A DNA stretch of 64,000 nucleotides from Enoplolaimus lenunculus (taxonomy: Eukaryota; Nematoda; Enoplea; Enoplida; Thoracostomopsidae), in assembly GCA_030248215.1 (NCBI GenBank), contig JASANG010002859.1, forward strand, positions 1-64,000, in the 5' to 3' direction. Of the stretch, positions 24,601 through 35,358 are shown piece by piece. The notes below the pieces were generated by a model. That model saw only the letters and a program-made list of their open reading frames with translations. It was not told where the DNA came from and ran no database searches. Position numbers and translations under genes: made by a program. The first letter of the stretch is position 1. Each line of letters begins with the position of its first letter.

Positions 24601-27600
24601 AAAAGTAACATTGGCCGTTGTCTGTATGAATTGTGGAATCAGAAAAAGGTTTACTGTGTATTTAGAAACAGCCACTGCAGGTGAAAATGAGCAGGGAACG
24701 CGAATATTGATTTAAAATTACACGAGATAAGGTTTATGAACAGTGTTCATATATTTGGTCAGAATCGTGAGGCGATATATTTGCGATAACGAGGTTTTTG
24801 TAGAAAATTATGTATTTTAATATTGTTTATTCTGTGTGCGTAAATTTGTGCTTATTGTGATTTTTAGAAACCACTGCTGAATCTGATCGAATGAAAAGAC
24901 TAAGTCGAAATTGGATGAAACTACTAAAACGGACCAAATTGAAAAGTCGTCCCGCAGAAGCGATTATTTGTTCAATTGTCGACGACGCCGATTTAGAAAA
25001 ATCAATCGAGGAACATCCTAAATATTGGAAGATATTAAGTAGGAACTTTAATATATAATGCTGCGGTCCGGAATTTGTTCGGGGGGTGCGGAATATTAAT
25101 ATGGTATGGTTTTCTACTAAGCATCCCTTACTCATTCACTTGTAACTGATTATCTCGGGAAAGTTCATTCGTGGGCGTCCAGGCCGCATGTGCCCTCTGT
25201 GACCGGTTATGGTTGCATAATTTTGATTTAATGTTAATTTCGATATTTGAAAAGCACAAAACTCTGGTTGTCATTTACACGGTAGCGAAGCGGTTACACA
25301 GCGCAATTCCGTTTAAATTTAGGTTTTCCTCAGCATGTCAGTTGGCATAGCGTTATATTAAAAGGAAGCTAGAGAAACGTTTTGGCTTAGAGTTACATAT
25401 TTTGATGATCGACTTTTTATGTTAACGCACGATGACAAATTTATACATTATGACTAGCGCATAAACAGCAAATCTTTGTTATGCTACGAATTTACGCATA
25501 AAATCGTTTGTAATTTATTGTCTATTATTGATGTTTTTATTTTTTGTGTTCACTAGTCTGCCAGCTTTGAGCAATGCGCAAATGTAGCGAAAGCGCAAAA
25601 AAAATTTTTACTTTCATAGAACAATCACGTGTATTTCCTAAGAAATTATTGTAAACAAAGTAATGCTGAAAAGTTGCCCGAAATACGTATGTGTGGCGTT
25701 CCAGCTTTAATATATAGTTTTTTGTATTACAGCTAAAGGTTTTTGCTCGGTTGAAGACAAAATTAACCTAGAAATATTTATCAAATATGCGAAACAGCTA
25801 ATTCCACAGCGTATTTGGAAAATTCAAACGACACATATTCAAAGATATTTATGTGTCCGCGAACTCAAGAACGACTTGATGCAAGGATCTCCACCAATTC
25901 CAATTCCGACGCTGGGTCCAGCGCATTACTGTCTGTAAGTTGGACCGCTTTAGTGCTAATTTAGTTCCGTCAACAACGTTTATCAGAGACACATTGTTTG
26001 TTATCTACAGTGCAAAACTATTTTTGTCTCAGCATAATTGACTTAGCAAAATATTGTCGGTAATTATGATTGTTTGACAGCTAATTCAGTATGCTAAATA
26101 TACGAAATACGAGTGCAACAACATTACTGTTTAATGAGAGCGAGACTGGTATGAAACTGTATAATCAAATTCAGTTTCTGCATTTGATACGACAGGGAGC
26201 AACACCACACATATACTTTCAAAGAGAAGAATGTTGGATCAGGCGGAATGTAGGGGCAGAGAAGTAAATTTTTTGTACCTTAAAATTCATACATATTTCT
26301 GCGATTTGCGCCATCAATCGGTACACATCGAGTATATTATGCAGAAATTTCGGTTGTTAGTACACTGGATCGAGCTACAATTCATGGGTTACGTTAAATA
26401 CAACCATTTTTAAGTTTTCAACTTTAAGCTGATCATAATTACCTTCGGTAGTACCGTAGTCAACTTCATCGTCCAAATAAACAGTAATCGGTGTTTGCAT
26501 TTTGTTGCTTTAGTTGGTTGAGATTGATCTTTTTGCTGTTCTAAATTTCGAATCAGCCTATCTAGTAGTTTTTGGTTGCTTTGAGGAGTCGGCTAGCCGT
26601 TTTTTAGTTCCGCTTCCTGGCTATACTGATTACCATCGGCTAGAGATACAAAATCATCTCTGGAATTTGCCATTATAATTACTTGAATGTAGTATTATAA
26701 GTTTCCTGAATAAAACGTCCTGGCACACATTATACTTTACGAAATCTTTCAATTTATTATAAATAGTTATGCGCTTGTGGGTGAGCGTAAGTTAGGATAG
26801 GTACCCGAGTAGAGTGAGCTAGACCGTGGGTGCTCCTACTTCCGCCCACTAGAAACCCTAGATATATAGAGAATAATGTAAGCCATTGTAAGCTCAACAC
26901 TAATGACCGTCAATAAAATTATTTACAATACATAACCCGTTTTGTTTATAAACAAATGTTTAACATCCTAGGTACGGTTTGGTATAGCACCGGACGTCCG
27001 TACTATTTTTGCATGGCTGTGTAGTTCAGTGGTTAGAGCAGCGGACTGGTAGTCCGTACATCGTGGGTTTGAGGCCCGCCGTATCCGTTGCAAAATTTTC
27101 GTGAAGGCATCTAAATGATACTACTAACTTAGAATTGTTTGTTTTGTTTCATAAACCGAATTTTGTTTATGATTGAGTTTTAGTTCAGTAGATGAATTGC
27201 GAGAGTATCGAAAATCCAACGCACCGCTGCCACAAAGCCATATCTCGTTTTTGTATTGTTGCAACGCACCAAAGTTGAAGCCAAACCGTGATTTATATGT
27301 TGCTTATCTGAAGAAAATGGGTATTTTGATTTTTATATATACTTTAATTAAAACATTTTTATGATCCGGTTTTTACAAATTACACGATATTCGGCTTTGG
27401 GTATCTTGCACTGCTCAGGTATAGGTAGTAATTTTAAGTTGTTTTTCGGAATTTATTACAAAGTGTGAGTCAGTCGATAACTACAATATTTTCCTCTGGG
27501 GTGGTGTGCATGACCCTGAGTTCTTAATATTGTATTAAAAGGGTATGTATTTGGTAACATTTATGCAAAAGAGGGGTTTCGCAGGTAATAATGTTTGAAA

Positions 27601-30600
27601 TAACAGAAAGTATGCCAAGACAGTTGTTTAATAGGAAAACTTTTGTAGGGCAGAATTATAACAACACATTAATACTAAATTTTACGTGATTAAGGTTACT
27701 TTTAGTCAAATTATGCAATTATATACTGGTGTCATTCTTCTCCCATTTTGTGTGGGTGCTTGCCTCGAGGTTGAACATCGGGGAAATTGGGTGACAATAG
27801 GAATGGGGGGCAATCGTTCCAGGTTCACCATGGGACAATTTTGTATATTCACATGTAATAGACTTAATGCGACTTTGCTTGTGTTTAGCCATATGGTGTC
27901 ACACGACATTTTACTTGTACAGTTATATTGAATTGCTGGTTCAAAAAGAAGTTTTAGTTGATGTGCGTCTATATGACTAGTTATACTGTGTTGGTTATGC
28001 AGCGTTCACAATATCTTTTCTCAGCTGCGCACCAAAAACGTCATATGGTAGGGTTAAGGAGTGTCAATTTTAAAAATTGTCACTCGTTAACCCTACCCTC
28101 CTAACATTGAAAACATATATAACCTTACCCTAACGCGTGTAACAGCTCTCTCTCTCTCTGTGACACCCGTTAGGGTAAGGTTAACGCTAATTTTAACCGT
28201 ACATATATGTTTATATTTACAACACATAAAATTGATATGTGTGTACAGTTAAGTTTGCAATTTAGATCTAAATTGCATTTTAATTACTTTATTTAATCGC
28301 TTCTATAAACAGTGTACTTTTGGAAGTTATGCATATACATATATTTTTACGGCAATAACTATTTAGAATTTTGATACCGCAACTCCGACAAAATCTGGTG
28401 TATGAACCTGAAGGAAGACCAAAGATGGGGGAAGGAATTGGCAGTGTAAACGCCAACCACCGGAGAGTGCCCATATGCATGTGGGGGTATTTCAGAAAGT
28501 TTACAAAATTTGGTGCCAAATTTGCCTTTTATGACCCGTATTCTCAAAATGAGTGTAGTATTACCATTTTGGTTATAGGTCTTGTAGTTGTTGAACCAGT
28601 ACATGCAGGGTTCGCCATACAGCCTATTTTTTATGTTGCCCTTGTCCTACTTTTTTGAAAACCTATCGCTATCTCATGATAGATGCTATACGCATATGAG
28701 TCTATAGCTCAAGATTTTACAATACAACCACATATCTAATCATAATATCATTTCGTTCATTTTTAGGATACAAGGTTGATGTAAATACACATATGTCCGA
28801 TCGTGAGCGCGCTCGGCTGTGGGCGAATTTTGAATTTTTTACGCAAAGTGAACACGTCGCAGATGCGCAGATTTTGCATGCAGATGGCTTCACGTTAACT
28901 AAAACAATTTTACGCACCAAGGAATACAACTTACTTGGCTGGTTAGGTAAGATTTTTTGTGGGGTTTTTATTCCGTTTGGCGTTTAGCAGCTGATAGAAT
29001 TTGACGGTAGTATAGAAGAACAAACTTGATCTTTTAAATGAATTCTTGTTGCGCGGAACTTTTAGTTTCACAAACGTAACCGATCGTTGTTTCGTTCAGT
29101 AAAACTGTTAAAGCTTGACGGAACAATATTGTGTCTTGGTGTTCTTAACCTCGTAACGCAAATATATCACAGTTATTTTCAGCTTTCGATTTGCCTACTC
29201 GCCTTCCTCGACAGCTGTATGGCAATTTGCAGCAGATTCTTGAATTTGGAAAACATCCGTATGCGCTTGTGCCAACAAAGGCGATAGAACAATACTTATT
29301 TGACAAGGGAATGTGAGTATTGACTTATTTTTAACTAATAAATTAATTTTAAAAGTATTTATAAATTTGTTTTAAAAGTATTTATTTACTTTGTTTTTGT
29401 GCGTTCGTAGGAATTTAATTTTTCGTCACCTATAAATTTTTCGGGTTAGGCTTAAATTGAAACTATATTTCGAACCTCTGCGATTTGCTTGCCTATTAAG
29501 TTGCGGCATTTTGTTCTGCCACGCACAAAGTTGTAAGTTTTGTTGTGCTAACGTATTAGGTTAACATTAACAGCCTAGGTGATGCATACAGTTTAGAGTA
29601 CAGGTCTTCGAAAGAAAAGCCACTGGAAGAGAACGAAACTTATGACGTATGACACCATGGCCGTCTATTGTTTACAGAGTTGGAGTGAAGGGGCCGAATG
29701 ACATTGCGTGTGACCTAAAGATGCGTTCCAGCCAAGTTAAAAGCCGATTGTTCATGATTAAACAGCGAACGGGACCGTTGACACTGGCAGAGCTCGAAAG
29801 TTTGATAGGTGAGACCTTTGCTATGCTTAGAAGTAAAGAGTAAGTACAATGTGAATGTGTTTATATTTTTTGTGCAGACAGACCGTCAAAAGTACCAAAC
29901 AAGAGAAGAGGTCAAACGAACATCTTTCTGATCGCGTTAACAAGTCTATTAATTAAACTGGGTCTTTTAGTCTTGGATACAGTCGTAAGGCTAAGGCTTA
30001 TGCGCGTATTGTCAAATGTGGATACCGACAACACTATCACCTGGTGATCGGCCTTGTAACGTTCGAACCAGAGAATATTGACGTTCGGTATCTATGGTTT
30101 ATGAAACAAAAAAATGTGATCAATTTGTATACTTAAACCTTACCCGATCTTATCACGACATAGCCTGCAACGAGCACAAAAATTATTGTAATTATTTTCA
30201 CAAACGGTAATGTAACTCTTGTAAAGTTATTTAGATTTTCTATCGCTTTGTTGCAGAAGCTTTGCTGCGTGTGTCCAAAGAACGCAGCTTTCAAAGTGCA
30301 CTGTTGAAAATATTTCGAAATCAATTCGATTTCAAATTTTTCTCAGCAGTAAAGAAAGCTTTCACCAACATTCTTGATCAACCAGTCACCGATTATACGC
30401 ATCGGACTGCGGTGGAGTTGGAACTAAAATGGTACTGTTTCAAGTTATTTTGTGTTTGAATTATGGTAATTTTTGGCTTAGGCCAAATTCTAACAATAGG
30501 TCCTGTACTCGTAGAATGAAGTGCTATCTCAACTGCGTTTCAAACCTGATTCATTGTGCCGAGTGTGGATGATACACCGATAATAGTATGCAACTCGCGT

Positions 30601-33233
30601 GTTTTTGCGTGGTACAAAATGTATAAGCGCGCGTTGCGTTTAAGCCTATCGCCCTTGATTGGGGAAAGGTCGATGTCACTCTTCAATACAGATTAACTTC
30701 CTATGATAAATGTTTCGTTTAAAATATAAGAAATGATGGGGGTCGGCCAAAAACGTAACGCGTACTGGGTGCATTCTTTTCTACACAGAATCTACTCAAT
30801 TGCAAAGTACAATAATTATTTTCTATCATCCGCTCTTGAAATCGATAATTGCACGTTAGTTAAATAAACTTTAGCTGCAATATGCAAGTTATTAAAAACA
30901 CTGCCACAGGATGTAAAGACGTGATGTAAATAATTTGAAAAGTAGTAATAAAATTGCAAGTATATTGCTACATAGGCAGAATTATTTTATATTTCTTATA
31001 GCATGTTGTTGGTACAGTGGGTATTTGCGCGTTTTGGTAATGAGTTTCCAACATCGAGCGATTTCATGGCATCAGACTATACGTCCATAGCGTTTTTTAT
31101 GAGTATAAAGCCAGCCTTCCAAGAGTCGTTTTTGATTGCAATGCAGTAAGTTGTTTTTTGTATTACGAAGTGAACCTTTTAATTTATGGCTGCGCTAAAA
31201 TATGCATTCAAATACAGTTTTGAGCGAATCGCGCGAAGCGTTTTATGTTTTGTACTCTGGGGTCGAAAGGTGGATGTCCGTCCGTCCGTCCGTCGTTCTG
31301 TCCGTCTGTACGTCCGAAAAGGATCTCAAGAACCGCTGAACGATTTTGTTAAACTTTTATTGTTTACAAACCTTGAAAACTGATAATCGAACAGTTAGCT
31401 ATTAGCTAATTTGCATATTTGCTTCATTGATAAGCCTAAATAATGGCTTTTTAAATTATTTTACAACTTATTAGGTTTAATGAAGGGTTGTTGGGTGCGA
31501 GGAATCTGACCTTCAAAACCGATAAAATGAATAGTTTGCTAATTTGCATATTAGCTTAATTGCTTGCGTGTTTTCGAGCTTCGCTTAATAAATGTTGTCC
31601 CACTACGAATCGTGTAATTGTGCACTTGCCCTGGTTTTGGCGCGAAACCGATATGTGCATTGTTTTGTTAAAGTACAAGGGTGTAGTCGGTCAAACCCCT
31701 CTGAAATTTTTGACCAGGGATGTTCAGACCTTTTAGGTTGTTGACACAAAAAGTCATCTTCGAATTCGAAATTGATTTCTTGGAAATGTTATTGAAGCTT
31801 ATTATCAATTTTCTTGTATTTTTCAGTTTGACTGAATTTAGTGTAAGTTCATCCGTTTATGTTGAAAACGATTGCTGTAAAAAACTCGACGATACAAATC
31901 AGAATTTGAGCTGCTACATAATCTACTCAAGTGTTGCAAAAATGTTACTTTTTCATTTCAGGTCTGAATTCTACATTACTCAAACATTCAGTCTTCAATT
32001 TCTTCAGTGACATTCTTTTAATCACACATGATTTAAAAATAATATTTTGAATATGTTGATTGAATATCTTGTATTTTAGCATGCTTCGATTATTGCCTCG
32101 TTTTACAATGGACACAATTGATTGGGAGTTACTTGTGGAGCAATTTAATCAAACTGGCAGGTGTGGTAATTATAGCAAGCGAGCTATTTCGGTGCCGCGT
32201 GCAAAGCAGATCTGGGAACACATCGTGTGTACTTATGTGCCTCAGGATGATAGTGACAGAACATTGGCAGGTAAAATTTGTTTGTATTTTATTTTTATTT
32301 TAACATCAGATTGCTAACACTGTTCATGTTTCATTTCAACAGCGGTAAAACATTTTGGTAAGTACATTGCATCGACAGGTATTATCTCAAAAATGTATAT
32401 TTACGCCGTGTATTCTATATGTAGCTTCTAATGATTAAGTATCTTATTATTTAGCGTAACTCGGAAAACGCACAAGAATACATTTCTGCTGACTATCGCA
32501 AATGTCGTTGTGTGAGCTTTTTTATCCATTTCCGGTTAAAATTGGTGTCTGTTTTCGTTTCTGTTAGAAGTACCAGAAATTCGTTTAGGTTTGTTCGCAA
32601 AATTAGTATATAAATAAACAACGCACATATATCTCGCAATTTTTCATTACAGATATGCTGCAATTGTTTGAAGTGAAGTAAAAATTACGAAACTCATCCA
32701 AAATTTTAATCCTTTTTCACATGAATATTTTCTATTTCCCCCGAGACCTACTTTTATGCTAGGATTCGAACTCCAGTAACTGGAGTGGGAGGCGTATACC
32801 ATCACCACTCAGCTATTGAAGTTGACGCTCGAGCCCTAGGGGGCTCTCACGTCTTGTCGTGATTTCGTACTATGTATACGTGTTGCAATTGTTAAACACG
32901 GCGAGATATATATTATTTACCGTATATACACTGCGCTGAGTTGCCTATAGGCAACTCAATGTGAGAAGGGGTTAATTTCGGTGCATCCGCCATTGTTTTT
33001 AATTTTAAAAAGCATGACCAATATTTGCCCGCCTCAATTTTGTTGGCAGAAAAAAAAAACATCTTTGAAGCCTTTATACTTCAATATCAGGTTTCCGTTT
33101 CCGTTATTTTGATCACTATCCGTTTTCGTTACTTATTTTTACCATCCATTTACACACTGATATATTTGAAATATGTGTTGTTTTAGAAAAGCTGGAGCTC
33201 ATAAGCAGTCGGTTTCTGAATTTACGATCGTAG
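18663..33233 (+). CDS. Divergent TTF1/DMTF1-like Myb-type protein, 18 exons
   Basis: Exons, all phase-compatible: 18663-18817, 19797-20045, 20490-20543, 21783-22034, 22391-22528, 23805-23897, 24215-24246, 24868-25038, 25733-25934, 27184-27320, 28767-28946, 29183-29312, 29678-29808, 30257-30431, 31002-31145, 32080-32270, 32343-32357, 33187-33233; 831 aa. The N-terminus has lysine-rich runs (KKKKKKKKKPK; KRRKRKRKKK twice). Three Myb/SANT-like parts follow: exon 9 (KGFCSVEDKINLEIFIKYA), exons 12-13 (LPRQLYGNLQQILEFGKHPY, then NDIACDLKMRSSQVKSRL) and exon 16 (DTIDWELLVEQF, then CTYVP). This order and the IDWELL and YVP motifs recall TTF1/DMTF1, whose members terminate Pol I transcription or bind DNA as Myb factors. 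Similarity is weak, so the family call is tentative while the exon chain is strong. Exons 2-3 and 4-5 are a tandem duplication. Exon 17 is a 15-nt microexon. AATAAA lies at 33341. Confidence 0.6.
19797..22528 (+). repeat. Tandem duplication of an exon pair inside the TTF1-like gene
   Basis: Exons 19797-20045 and 21783-22034 are near copies (both encode SFVTHST, AARDADVS and a long stretch through ATDAHQSKRRKRKRKKK). The following exons 20490-20543 and 22391-22528 are also homologous (aligned SGKCADITATAG and RGKFVDVTAAG). All four start with one base and end with two bases of a split codon, so either pair can be included or skipped without frameshift. The copies lie about 1.9-2.0 kb apart. 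The second copy of the second exon is longer. Confidence 0.85.
21330..21602. mobile_element. Family N inverted-repeat element
   Basis: Ends GCCCTGTTCACACGTGCAAG and CTTGCACGTGTGAATAGGGC, flanked by TTAA and TTTA, which would suit TTAA target use. In an intron of the TTF1-like gene, between the two duplicated exon pairs. Confidence 0.65.
24372..24393. repeat. Perfect 10-bp hairpin
   Basis: GTCACCGCCC and GGGCGGTGAC with a two-base loop, GC-rich in an AT-rich intron of the TTF1-like gene. Function unknown. Confidence 0.4.
24461..24616 (+). mobile_element. TTAGGC-core element, type B, with 8-bp target duplication
   Basis: Starts CGCCCATGTTACGTTAAGAG, ends TTAAAAGTAACATTGGCC, core GGCTTAGGCTTAGGCTTAGG. 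Perfect GTTGTCTG at 24453-24460 and 24617-24624. In an intron of the TTF1-like gene. Confidence 0.9.
25553..25715 (+). repeat. Repeat M, copy 1
   Basis: CCAGCTTTGAGCAATGCGCAAA, CACGTGTATTTCCTAAGAAAT and AACAAAGTAAT match 62955-63118 in inverted orientation. Confidence 0.55.
27015..27087 (+). tRNA. tRNA-Thr(GGT)-like sequence, possibly a pseudogene
   Basis: A near-complete cloverleaf: D arm GTTC/GAGC, anticodon arm GCGGA/TCCGT around the loop CTGGTAG (anticodon GGT), T arm GTGGG/CCCGC around TTTGAGG, and an acceptor GGCTGTG/CGTATCC with one C:T mismatch. A and B boxes are recognisable (TAGTTCAGTGG; GGTTTGAGGCC). Eukaryotic Thr-ACC codons are normally read by AGT anticodons, so GGT plus the mismatch and the TTTGAGG T-loop suggest a decayed or SINE-related copy. 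It lies in intron 9 of the TTF1-like gene, same strand. Confidence 0.5.
28048..28182. repeat. Two adjacent long hairpins
   Basis: First: TAGGGTTAA (28049) pairs with TTAACCCTA (28087-28095), plus inner CAATTTTTAAAAATTG-type arms. Second: AACCTTACCCTAACG (28121-28135) pairs perfectly with CGTTAGGGTAAGGTT (28168-28182) around a loop with (CT)n. Intron 10 of the TTF1-like gene. Confidence 0.6.
28533..28699 (+). mobile_element. Family F element, degenerate
   Basis: Starts GACCCGTATTCTCAAAATG, ends ATAGATGCTATACGCATATGAG; interior AAAACCTATCGCTA as in other F copies. Confidence 0.55.
30005..30090 (+). mobile_element. Family F fragment
   Basis: GTATTGTCAAATGTGG, then CTATCACCTGGTGATCGGCC and TTGTAACGTTCGAACCAGAG match the left half of family F. 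Confidence 0.4.
30585..30810. mobile_element. Family J element, degenerate
   Basis: GGTACAAAATG and GCGTTGCGTTT left; AACGCGTACTGGGTGCATTC right, as in the copy at 16.0-16.3 kb. Confidence 0.5.
31268..31318 (+). repeat. GTCC/GTCT microsatellite
   Basis: Imperfect tetranucleotide run GTCCGTCCGTCCGTC... in an intron of the TTF1-like gene. Confidence 0.7.
32527..33167 (+). repeat. Repeat Q, interrupted by a piggyBac-like element
   Basis: Aligns with 10020-10400 on both sides of the P element at 32711-32971. Lies between exons 17 and 18 of the TTF1-like gene. Confidence 0.75.
32711..32971 (-). mobile_element. piggyBac-like MITE (family P), copy 1
   Basis: Ends TCCTTTTTCACATG and ATGTGAGAAGGGG between TTAA at 32707-32710 and TTAA at 32972-32975. 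The minus strand carries tRNA-like A box TAGCTGAGTGG and B box GTTCGAATCC. A perfect 20-bp palindrome GAGTTGCCTATAGGCAACTC lies near the right end. Confidence 0.85.
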
Positions 33234-33340
33234 CCAAAATGCAGAAAAATGATTTAGCGTTTGGTTATCTTTACAGATATTTTTACGTGTTAATCCTGTT
33301 TATGATATTTTTGGAGGTGTTATTCGTGTTGAATTTATTC

Positions 33341-33346
33341 AATAAA
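33341..33346 (+). terminator. Polyadenylation signal AATAAA for the TTF1-like gene
   Basis: Canonical hexamer 108 bases past the inferred stop codon at 33231-33233, correctly oriented and the first such signal after the last exon. Confidence 0.45.
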
Positions 33347-33445
33347 AGCGTTCTGATTTTGTCGGTAAACGCACTAATGAAAAGAATATCTGGCTTGCAT
33401 TAAGAAGTAAATATGGTCAACCGAAAGAGAATACTACTTTAAATG

Positions 33446-33692
33446 CACTGTAAATTTCAGTGAGTTGATTTTAACTCAGAATGAGTAGAATTACTCTGTC
33501 TGAGTAAGGACTGTCAGAACTCAGAATTTTGGGTTGATTCAATATATTCTGATTTAATTAATCAACTCACCCAGGGTTAATTCAACTCAGATGGAAAATC
33601 AACTCAACTGAAAGTGAATTAATGTTTACTGATCTCAGAAATAACCAACTCGCTAGCTGAATTAATTAATCAACTCATTGGAATTTATAGTG
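33446..33692. mobile_element. Family K inverted-repeat element
   Basis: Ends CACTGTAAATTTCAGTGAGT and CTCATTGGAATTTATAGTG, interior rich in AATCAACTCA motifs on both strands. Confidence 0.6.
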
Positions 33693-33998
33693 TGGTATCA
33701 ATATTATCCGAGAATTGTATATACGTTTCAAATTAATTATTTACTAAACTTATTCAGATTGTTGACAGTAAAATGGCCTGGTTAATCGTAAGGATCCCTG
33801 CTCTCTTAGCCTAACTGCGCGTAAAAACTTGAGATTGAGCCTAAACCTATAAATTCAAACGTATAAGTCTTCCAATCTGTAAGTGCTCTATTCTCACTGT
33901 CTTTTATAGTGTGCAGGCACCTATTGTTAACATGGGCAGTTTAATTTATAAAGATCTATCTGATTCGAGGTGTAATTATGGCTGATGGGGCTGTCGTA

Positions 33999-34193
33999 CA
34001 TGGCAAAAACTGGTGACTCAAATTAATTTTCTCCGAAATAATCTTACGGACCCCGCAAACGGAGTCAAATTCGAGTCACTGAGCGATTCATTGAGTCGAA
34101 TTTGACTCTATAGCGGAGTTGAATTTTGACTCCGTTTGCGTAGTCCGGAAAAGCCTATTTGAGAATCAATTTGACTCACCCTTTTTTGCAGTG
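33999..34193. mobile_element. Family C element
   Basis: Ends CATGGCAAAAACTGGTGACT and GACTCACCCTTTTTTGCAGTG, internal GACTCCG/CGGAGT palindromes. Confidence 0.7.
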
Positions 34194-34328
34194 TACGTTT
34201 TTGGCGAAGGTTTATGGCATTAGAATTTTTTCTGGTTTTTGGAACGCATGTCACTCCGAAAAAATTCTAAAAATTAGGCTAAATTATATATAAGCAAAAC
34301 GTATGTAAATGTTTGGCATCACCACCGC

Positions 34329-34470
34329 GGCCAATGTTACTTTAAACGGCGTAACAGCAAATTAAGCGTATTCCTAAGCGTAAGCGTTGCAAAAATGCGC
34401 TCCTAAGCCCTAAACCTACTGTTTTATGTACCCACCATAAACCTGGACGCCCCTTAAAGTAACATGGGCC
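34329..34470 (-). mobile_element. TTAGGC-core element, type B, with 8-bp target duplication
   Basis: GGCCAATGTTACTTTAAACG left, CGCCCCTTAAAGTAACATGGGCC right. Perfect ACCACCGC at 34321-34328 and 34471-34478. Core on the minus strand, partly decayed. Confidence 0.88.
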
Positions 34471-34850
34471 ACCACCGCCATATCTTGCTCTCGTAATTCA
34501 CAGATTTGTGTATTATTTTGGCGACATTTTATTAACGTAAGCTTGAGGCATTACCCACCATGACGGTAACTAGAGATTTTTGTTATTAAATAATTTATTT
34601 TAACTGTTTTACGCAACATGGTTGCAATATTTGCAACCGACGCCACCACATTTCCCGCAGATGTTGCAACACAATTAAAAATTTACGTAGTCATAATTCA
34701 GGTAGAAACTCGGAACGGTTACGATACTGTATACCTGTAAAATATCGCTCTGAAAATAGAACATTTTCTGTTTACTGCGTTCAACAATAACAAGTACATC
34801 AACTCAATGATTAATGTTATACAGCCAATTTCTGTTGTTGAAAAACTTGA

Positions 34851-35016
34851 ACCAATGTATAGAACAGGGACGTAAGACTAGTATAAGCATATTCCTAAGC
34901 AAACGCATAAGGATGACCTCACACCTAAGCCTCAGAACTAAAATTACTGTGAAACTTAAGGTTACTCTATTGCAGTTGAGCAGAAAAAGGTCCGCCCCTG
35001 ATCTTTACATGGAGCA
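34851..35016 (-). mobile_element. TTAGGC-core element, type A2, degenerate
   Basis: CCAATGTATAGAACAGGGAC left, CGCCCCTGATCTTTACATGG right. Core reduced to a few CCTAAGC units. Confidence 0.65.
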
Positions 35017-35358
35017 ATCAAACGTCGAAAGTATGCCTTGTGTTTCAACAAACTGTATACGCTGGAGCATAAAAACGCCATATTTGTGATCAGTTTGCAT
35101 AGCCGCTAGCTCTACAATAAATTCCTGAGATCTAACGGAAGCCAACTGTAATTTTTAATTTTACATAATATTGACAAGTGAACAATAATGAATATAAGAA
35201 AAGTTAATATTTCAGCCAGCAGTAATTATTGGTCACCAAATCATAATATACATTCCAAACGCTCCATTTCTTTGTGCTAAGTAGCAGAAACGGTGATTAT
35301 TTGTAAGCGCTGCAGCATACTGACATGCGAACTGAGATTAATCAAACTATCATATTTG

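Noticed and set aside
26440-26940. Possible LTR-like fragment (short minus-strand frame near 26.67 kb and AATAAA near 26.91 kb)
   Set aside because: No paired terminal repeats, no recognisable protein domain and inconsistent orientation; too weak to call.
27686-27931. 81-aa frame within intron 10 of the TTF1-like gene
   Set aside because: No motif, no matching splice phase, opposite-strand frame equally open.
32565-32620. Alternative last exon of the TTF1-like gene
   Set aside because: Lies in repeat Q, which has a homologue at 10.0 kb; the exon at 33187 has matching phase and a downstream AATAAA.
32711-32971. Genuine tRNA genes inside the P elements
   Set aside because: A and B boxes are present, but the T stem does not pair and no acceptor stem is found in any of the four copies.
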